Shown one piece after another: positions 60,530-64,000 of a stretch of DNA of 64,000 nucleotides (position 1 is the first letter of the stretch; every line of letters begins with the position of its first letter). The stretch is from Mycobacterium sp. DL592 (GTDB taxonomy: Bacteria > Actinomycetota > Actinomycetes > Mycobacteriales > Mycobacteriaceae). The stretch covers positions 119,440 through 183,439 of the forward strand of contig NZ_CP050192.1 of NCBI RefSeq assembly GCF_011694515.1, read 5' to 3'. A program made the translations under genes and the position numbers. Below the pieces are notes generated by a model, which saw only the letters and a list, made by a program, of their open reading frames with translations, did not search any database and was not told where the DNA came from.

Positions 60530-61483
60530 TCAGGGCTTGTGCGCGGTGATGCCGGTGCCCGAGATCTGGATGCGGTTGCGGCTGCCCGGGCCCGCGGTCA
60601 CCGTGTTGCTCTCGCCCGTCACTGTTGCCGAGTTGTGGTTCGACGTGCCGGTGGGGTTGGTCGGATCGCCAACCCGGACGGTGTTGTTCTCGCCGATGAC
60701 GAATCCGCGGTTGCTTTGTCCGCCACCGACGTTGACCGTGTTTGTGCTGCCAAGGGCGATCGCGTTGTTGCCGTCGCCGAAGGTCACCGTCACGGTGTTT
60801 CCCTTGCCGAAAGCGGTGGACTGATTGCGATTGCCGGTACCCGCGTAGGCGATGTTGTTGCGACCGAATGCGGTGGAGCGGTTGAAGTCGCCGTCGGCAG
60901 CCGACGCGGAGTTGTTGTCGCCGATGGAGCTCGCCACGTTGAAGTTGCCCGTTCCGGTTTGTCCGCCGGCCCAGGCCGTGCTCTTGTCACCCATCGCGGT
61001 GGCGACGTTGAAGTTGCCGTTGCGGGCGTTTGCGGTGGCGTTGATGCCGCGCGCGCTGGCAATGTTGAAGTTGCCGAACGACGCCAGCGCCTCGCCGCCG
61101 TTCTGCGCGAGCGCGAGGTTGCCGACACCGGTGAAGGCACCGGCCGACGAACTATCACCCACCGCGATCGCGGTGCTGAAGATGTCGTTCGCTCCGCTGC
61201 CGGCAACGGCGTTGGCTCCCGTGCCGATCGCGAAGGCCAGCCCGAAGATGCCCGCGCTGCTGGCTGTGGCTCCCGGCCCGAACGCCACCGCCAGCCCGAG
61301 CAGACCCGTCGACGAGCAGCTCGCCGAACCGGTGTGCAGATTGAGCGAACCCGCCGACACGCACGCGTCGACTGCCCTGGCCGGTGCCGGAGTGCTCACT
61401 GCCAGGGTCAGCGCGGCCGCCGCTCCCATGGCGAGCGCGCCTGCATACCGAACGCGGTTGTGGGTTGCTGTGATTGAGGACAT
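60530..61483 (-). CDS. Exported repeat protein with YadA-head-like motifs
   Basis: The 317-residue precursor has a signal peptide (basic start, hydrophobic 15-32, cleavage near PAPARAVDA). The mature part is Gly/Ala/Asn/Ser/Thr-rich. It repeats blocks of about 14-24 residues such as NFNVATAMGDKSTAWAG, NFNVASSIGDNNSASAA, DFNRSTAFGRNNIAYAG and NRNQSTAFGKGNTVTVT. The A-x-G-x-x-S/N-x-A pattern is like the left-handed beta-roll head of YadA-type adhesins, and also like Asn/Gly-rich repeats of mycobacterial PPE-MPTR proteins. A surface beta-solenoid is likely. There is no trimeric membrane anchor, which actinobacteria would not use. The ATG at 61483 follows AAAGGGGGG; the long upstream frame is not coding. 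Confidence 0.72.
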   Translation of the reverse strand: MSSITATHNRVRYAGALAMGAAAALTLAVSTPAPARAVDACVSAGSLNLHTGSASCSSTGLLGLAVAFGPGATASSAGIFGLAFAIGTGANAVAGSGANDIFSTAIAVGDSSSAGAFTGVGNLALAQNGGEALASFGNFNIASARGINATANARNGNFNVATAMGDKSTAWAGGQTGTGNFNVASSIGDNNSASAADGDFNRSTAFGRNNIAYAGTGNRNQSTAFGKGNTVTVTFGDGNNAIALGSTNTVNVGGGQSNRGFVIGENNTVRVGDPTNPTGTSNHNSATVTGESNTVTAGPGSRNRIQISGTGITAHKP

Positions 61484-61646
61484 CTGACCCCCCTTTGCTC
61501 GCGGGCCGCCGTTGGCTCGCGTCATCGCGAATCTAACGCCGCGCCCAGCAACACTCGCCGCATTTCCGCAGAAATTGACGTTCGTGTTGAATGCGCTCCC
61601 AGGAAGCTGGCCTACCCTGGCGTCATCGACAAGGGGGGTAGTGATC

Positions 61647-61922
61647 ATGGCGAACATTGCACTGGGCGGCCGACGCATGATCTACGTTGCCGCGGGCATC
61701 GCGATCGCGCTGGCCCCGGCAGCGTTCGCCGTATCAGCCCCGCAGGCGCCGCACGTCCTGGCGCAATGCCAGGACACCGACACCGAGGACAGCTTCTCGA
61801 TGAACTGCGCCCCGACGGTCATCCCCGACACCAGCGACCAGCTCACCGAAGCCGAGGTCGCCCAGCCCGGCTTCAACGGCGGGGGTGGTGGGAGCGGTGG
61901 CGGTGGCGGCGGTCATCGCTGA
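61647..61922 (+). CDS. Small secreted protein with Gly-rich tail
   Basis: The 91-residue precursor has a signal peptide (GGRRMIYVAAGIAIALAPAAFAV). A short acidic domain with two cysteines (AQCQDTDTEDSFSMNCAP, likely a disulfide) follows, ending in GGGGGSGGGGGGHR. This looks like the small mycobacterial exported proteins with a two-Cys core. The ribosome site AAGGGGGG is almost the same as that of the divergent repeat protein gene. Its end overlaps the convergent gene by 10 bases. Confidence 0.7.
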   Translation: MANIALGGRRMIYVAAGIAIALAPAAFAVSAPQAPHVLAQCQDTDTEDSFSMNCAPTVIPDTSDQLTEAEVAQPGFNGGGGGSGGGGGGHR

Positions 61923-62443
61923 CCGAGATCCCCGTTGAGGATTGCCTTGGCCGTCGTCAGGTGATCGATCGCTTTGGCGAGGTAGGTCTGATACGTCGCG
62001 GCGTCGTCGGGCAGCCGCGAGTCGGTGAACCGCAAGCACCCGTGGGCGGCTGTGTTGACGTCGTCGATCATGCTCTGCAGTTCGGCCGTCAACACGGGAT
62101 CCGGTGTGGGCAGATCGGCTTGCAACCCGACCGCGTTGGTGTCGTGCAGGCGTTGGCAACCGGAGCGGACACCCGCTTCGTCATTGCGGTCGGTGGCCTC
62201 GGACACCTGCTCGAGGGCTCGGGCGGATTCCTTGAAGTGGTCACCGGCACGGGCTTCCCACGCGCGCATCGCGACCGCGAGGTCCGACGGCGCACCCGTC
62301 GTCTGCGTCGTCGGCCGCGGCTCGGCCGTGTCGGCGGGGTGGCGGGCCGTGCCGATGAGCGTGATCACCACAAGCCCCACCCCGACCAGCGTCGCCCCGA
62401 CGAGCACAGCCACCGCTGCCCGCATGCGGTGATTGGCCACCAT
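61913..62443 (-). CDS. Membrane-anchored protein of unknown function
   Basis: The 176-residue protein has one N-terminal helix (about 8-28, AVAVLVGATLVGVGLVVITLIG), a Thr/Pro-rich linker and a helical extracytoplasmic domain. Two cysteines (SGCQRLHD and HGCLRF) may pair. The domain looks like a four-helix bundle with LQSMIDDVNTAAHGCLRF and YLAKAIDHLTTAKAIL. No family recognised. Start is ATG 62443 or GTG 62452; neither has a strong ribosome site. Confidence 0.68.
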   Translation of the reverse strand: MVANHRMRAAVAVLVGATLVGVGLVVITLIGTARHPADTAEPRPTTQTTGAPSDLAVAMRAWEARAGDHFKESARALEQVSEATDRNDEAGVRSGCQRLHDTNAVGLQADLPTPDPVLTAELQSMIDDVNTAAHGCLRFTDSRLPDDAATYQTYLAKAIDHLTTAKAILNGDLGQR

Positions 62444-62582
62444 GGCACTCACGGTGCGCCGTCGCGGCCCGGGCAGACAGGGTCTTTCGGCCCGAAAAGC
62501 GGTATCGGCAGCAATGTGATCGATCCCGAATAGCGAACCGGTGTAATGGGCACACCGGTGGCACCGGACTCGGAGGAGAACA

Positions 62583-63944
62583 ATGGAACTGATATCACCG
62601 ACCGATTCGATGTTCCTGCTGGCCGAGTCCCGCGAGCATCCGATGCACGTCGGCGGGTTGCAATTGTTCGAGCCGCCCGAGGGCGCGGGCCCGGACTTCA
62701 TCCGGGACATCTTCTCGAGGCTGCTGACCTACGAGGATGTCCAGCCGACCTTCCGTAAACATCCCGGCGAACTGTTCGGCGGGATCGCTAATCTGGCGTG
62801 GTCGTTCGACCGTGACATCGACCTCGAATACCACCTGCGGCGCTCGGCGCTGCCGTCGCCCGGCCGTGTCCGTGAGCTGCTCGAGCTGACGTCGCGGCTA
62901 CACGGCACGCTGCTCGACCGGCATCGTCCGCTGTGGGAGGCGCACCTCGTCGAGGGGCTCAACGACGGCCGCTTCGCGGTCTACACCAAGGTGCATCACG
63001 CGCTCCTCGACGGCGTTTCGGCGATGCGGCTGATGCGCCGGTCGCTGTCGGAGGATCCGTTGCACCCGGAGTTGCACGCGCCGTGGAGCATCGGTCCGCG
63101 CCAGCGCGACCGGAGTCAACCGCGGTCCTCGCGGTTGGGTGGACTGGCAAGAGCCGCGGGATCGGTTGCGGCCCTGGGTCCTTCAGTGTTCACACTGGCC
63201 CGGGCGGCGCTGATCGAGCAGCAGCTCACCCTCCCGTTCGGCGCGCCGAAGACGATGTTCAATGTTGCGATCGGCGGTGCGCGCCGGTGCGCGGCACAGT
63301 CGTGGCCACTCAAACGCGTCACCGCGGTCAAGGACGCCGCCGGGGTCACCGTCAACGACGTCGTCCTGGCGATGTGCGCAGGGGCGCTGCGGGCCTACCT
63401 CCTCGAGCAGAATGCCCTGCCGGACCGCCCGCTGATTGCCATGGTGCCGGTGAACCTGCGCCCCGAGGACGACACCTCCAGCGGCGGCAACATGGTCGGC
63501 ACCATCCTGTGCAGCCTCGCCACCGACGTCGAGGATCCGGCGCACCGGCTCGACACCATCCACGCGTCGATACGCGGCAACAAAGAAGTGTTCGCGCAGC
63601 TGCCCAGAATGCAGCAACTGGCCCTGTCGGCGTTCATCATCGCACCGTTGGCGCTGTCCCTGCTGCCGGCGCTGGCATCGGCTGCGCAGCCACCGTTCAA
63701 CATCGTCATCTCCAACGTGCCCGGCGCGCGCGAGCCGCTGTACTGGCGCGGTGCAAAACTCGACGGCAACTACCCGATGTCGATCGCGCTCGACGGCCAG
63801 GCGCTCAACATCACCTTGTCGAACAACGCCGACAATCTCGACTTCGGCCTCGTCGGCTGCCGCCGCAGCGTCCCGCATCTCCAGCGCTTGCTCGGCCACC
63901 TGGAGGACTCGCTGACCGGACTCGAACGGGCGCACGGCGTTTAG
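62583..63944 (+). CDS. Wax ester synthase/diacylglycerol acyltransferase (WS/DGAT), copy 2
   Basis: The 453-residue acyltransferase is canonical: ELISPTDSMFLLAE at the start, HHALLDG (138-144), GVTVNDVVLAMCAGALRAYL, LIAMVPVNLRPEDDTSSGGN and FNIVISNVPGAREPLYW. It makes triacylglycerol or wax ester from acyl-CoA. GAGGAG stands five bases before the ATG. Compared with copy 1 (48908), it keeps the N-terminal SPTDSMF motif. A hairpin terminator follows at 63971. Confidence 0.93.
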   Translation: MELISPTDSMFLLAESREHPMHVGGLQLFEPPEGAGPDFIRDIFSRLLTYEDVQPTFRKHPGELFGGIANLAWSFDRDIDLEYHLRRSALPSPGRVRELLELTSRLHGTLLDRHRPLWEAHLVEGLNDGRFAVYTKVHHALLDGVSAMRLMRRSLSEDPLHPELHAPWSIGPRQRDRSQPRSSRLGGLARAAGSVAALGPSVFTLARAALIEQQLTLPFGAPKTMFNVAIGGARRCAAQSWPLKRVTAVKDAAGVTVNDVVLAMCAGALRAYLLEQNALPDRPLIAMVPVNLRPEDDTSSGGNMVGTILCSLATDVEDPAHRLDTIHASIRGNKEVFAQLPRMQQLALSAFIIAPLALSLLPALASAAQPPFNIVISNVPGAREPLYWRGAKLDGNYPMSIALDGQALNITLSNNADNLDFGLVGCRRSVPHLQRLLGHLEDSLTGLERAHGV

Positions 63945-63970
63945 CCGAGTCATCTCTAGTCAAACGAGAA

Positions 63971-63998
63971 GGCGGCGACGACCCCTCAGGTCGCCGCC
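63971..63998. terminator. Hairpin terminator after WS/DGAT copy 2
   Basis: GGCGGCGAC (63971-63979) and GTCGCCGCC (63990-63998) form a nine-base-pair stem with a 10-base loop, 27 bases after the stop. No U-tract follows within the two bases left in the window. Confidence 0.6.
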
Positions 63999-64000
63999 GC

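Noticed and set aside
58486..64000. Search for a duplicated tRNA-Ser 3' end marking an integrated element
   Set aside because: A short TCCGCCACCG near 60717 lies inside the repeat-protein gene and matches only the last bases; no longer copy was seen, so no att pair can be claimed.

Overview
The window is high-GC chromosomal DNA from a mycobacterium, most likely a fast-growing environmental species (Mycolicibacterium-type). The evidence is the content (FurA-KatG, TcrX/TcrY-like two-component pair, HisC2, two WS/DGAT acyltransferases, ProXVWZ, several acyl-CoA dehydrogenases), frequent GTG starts, 1-4 base gene overlaps, and promoters whose -10 box lies 5-7 bases from the start codon (leaderless genes). 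From right to left the conserved backbone follows the order I recall for M. tuberculosis Rv3752c to Rv3777: tadA, its partner, tyrA, a glycolipid-binding protein, proZWVX, a LapA-like protein, a FadE36-like kinase, an alkyl sulfatase, tcrYX, hisC2, a maleylpyruvate-isomerase-like protein, echA21 and a quinone oxidoreductase. Large blocks are inserted into this backbone. All family names are from reading the translations; no database search was run.

Layout. 1-2.9 kb: quinone oxidoreductase (partial) divergent from a MarR regulator across a palindrome, tRNA-Ser(UGA), a decayed IS256-type transposase, two small exported proteins, and EchA21. 2.9-14.1 kb: an amino-acid/amine import and ligation block with MetQNI, two GCS2-type carboxylate-amine ligases, a glutamine-synthetase-like ligase with an APC permease, and a polar amino acid ABC importer. 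14.3-17 kb: furA-katG. 17-20 kb: FMN monooxygenase and NCS1 permease. 20.1-21.6 kb: a leaderless polycysteine leader peptide ahead of a cysteine-free thioester-domain-like protein. 21.6-24.2 kb: MDMPI-like protein, hisC2, tRNA-Ser(GCU), tRNA-Arg(ACG) and two small membrane or exported proteins. 24.3-29.5 kb: SDR/acyl-CoA dehydrogenase/APH-type kinase operon, then a ThrE-like exporter, DUF1622 and an exported protein. 29.6-36.9 kb: TcrXY-like signalling and an extracytoplasmic glycosylation set (GT2-GtrA fusion between two GT-C enzymes). 36.9-39.9 kb: SulP and APC transporters. 39.9-47.8 kb: alkyl sulfatase, then a TetR/MDR/acyl-CoA dehydrogenase/SDR/APH operon divergent from a CoA-transferase across a near-perfect 27-base palindrome. 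47.8-58.6 kb: metallopeptidase, WS/DGAT, phosphatase, third APH kinase, ProXVWZ, TyrA, TadA, tRNA-Ser(CGA). 58.6-60.5 kb: small accessory operon beside the tRNA. 60.5-64 kb: exported repeat protein, small exported proteins, second WS/DGAT.

The strongest candidates for something new are: (i) the cysteine-attenuator leader, its RBS-proximal hairpin, and a downstream protein with no cysteine although it resembles a domain whose chemistry needs one; (ii) two interleaved complementary segments in the leader of the permease/GS-like operon, one covering the ribosome binding site; (iii) the import/gamma-glutamyl-type ligation block; and (iv) three ACAD10/11-like kinase genes, two of them in parallel kinase/dehydrogenase/SDR operons with separate palindromic operators.
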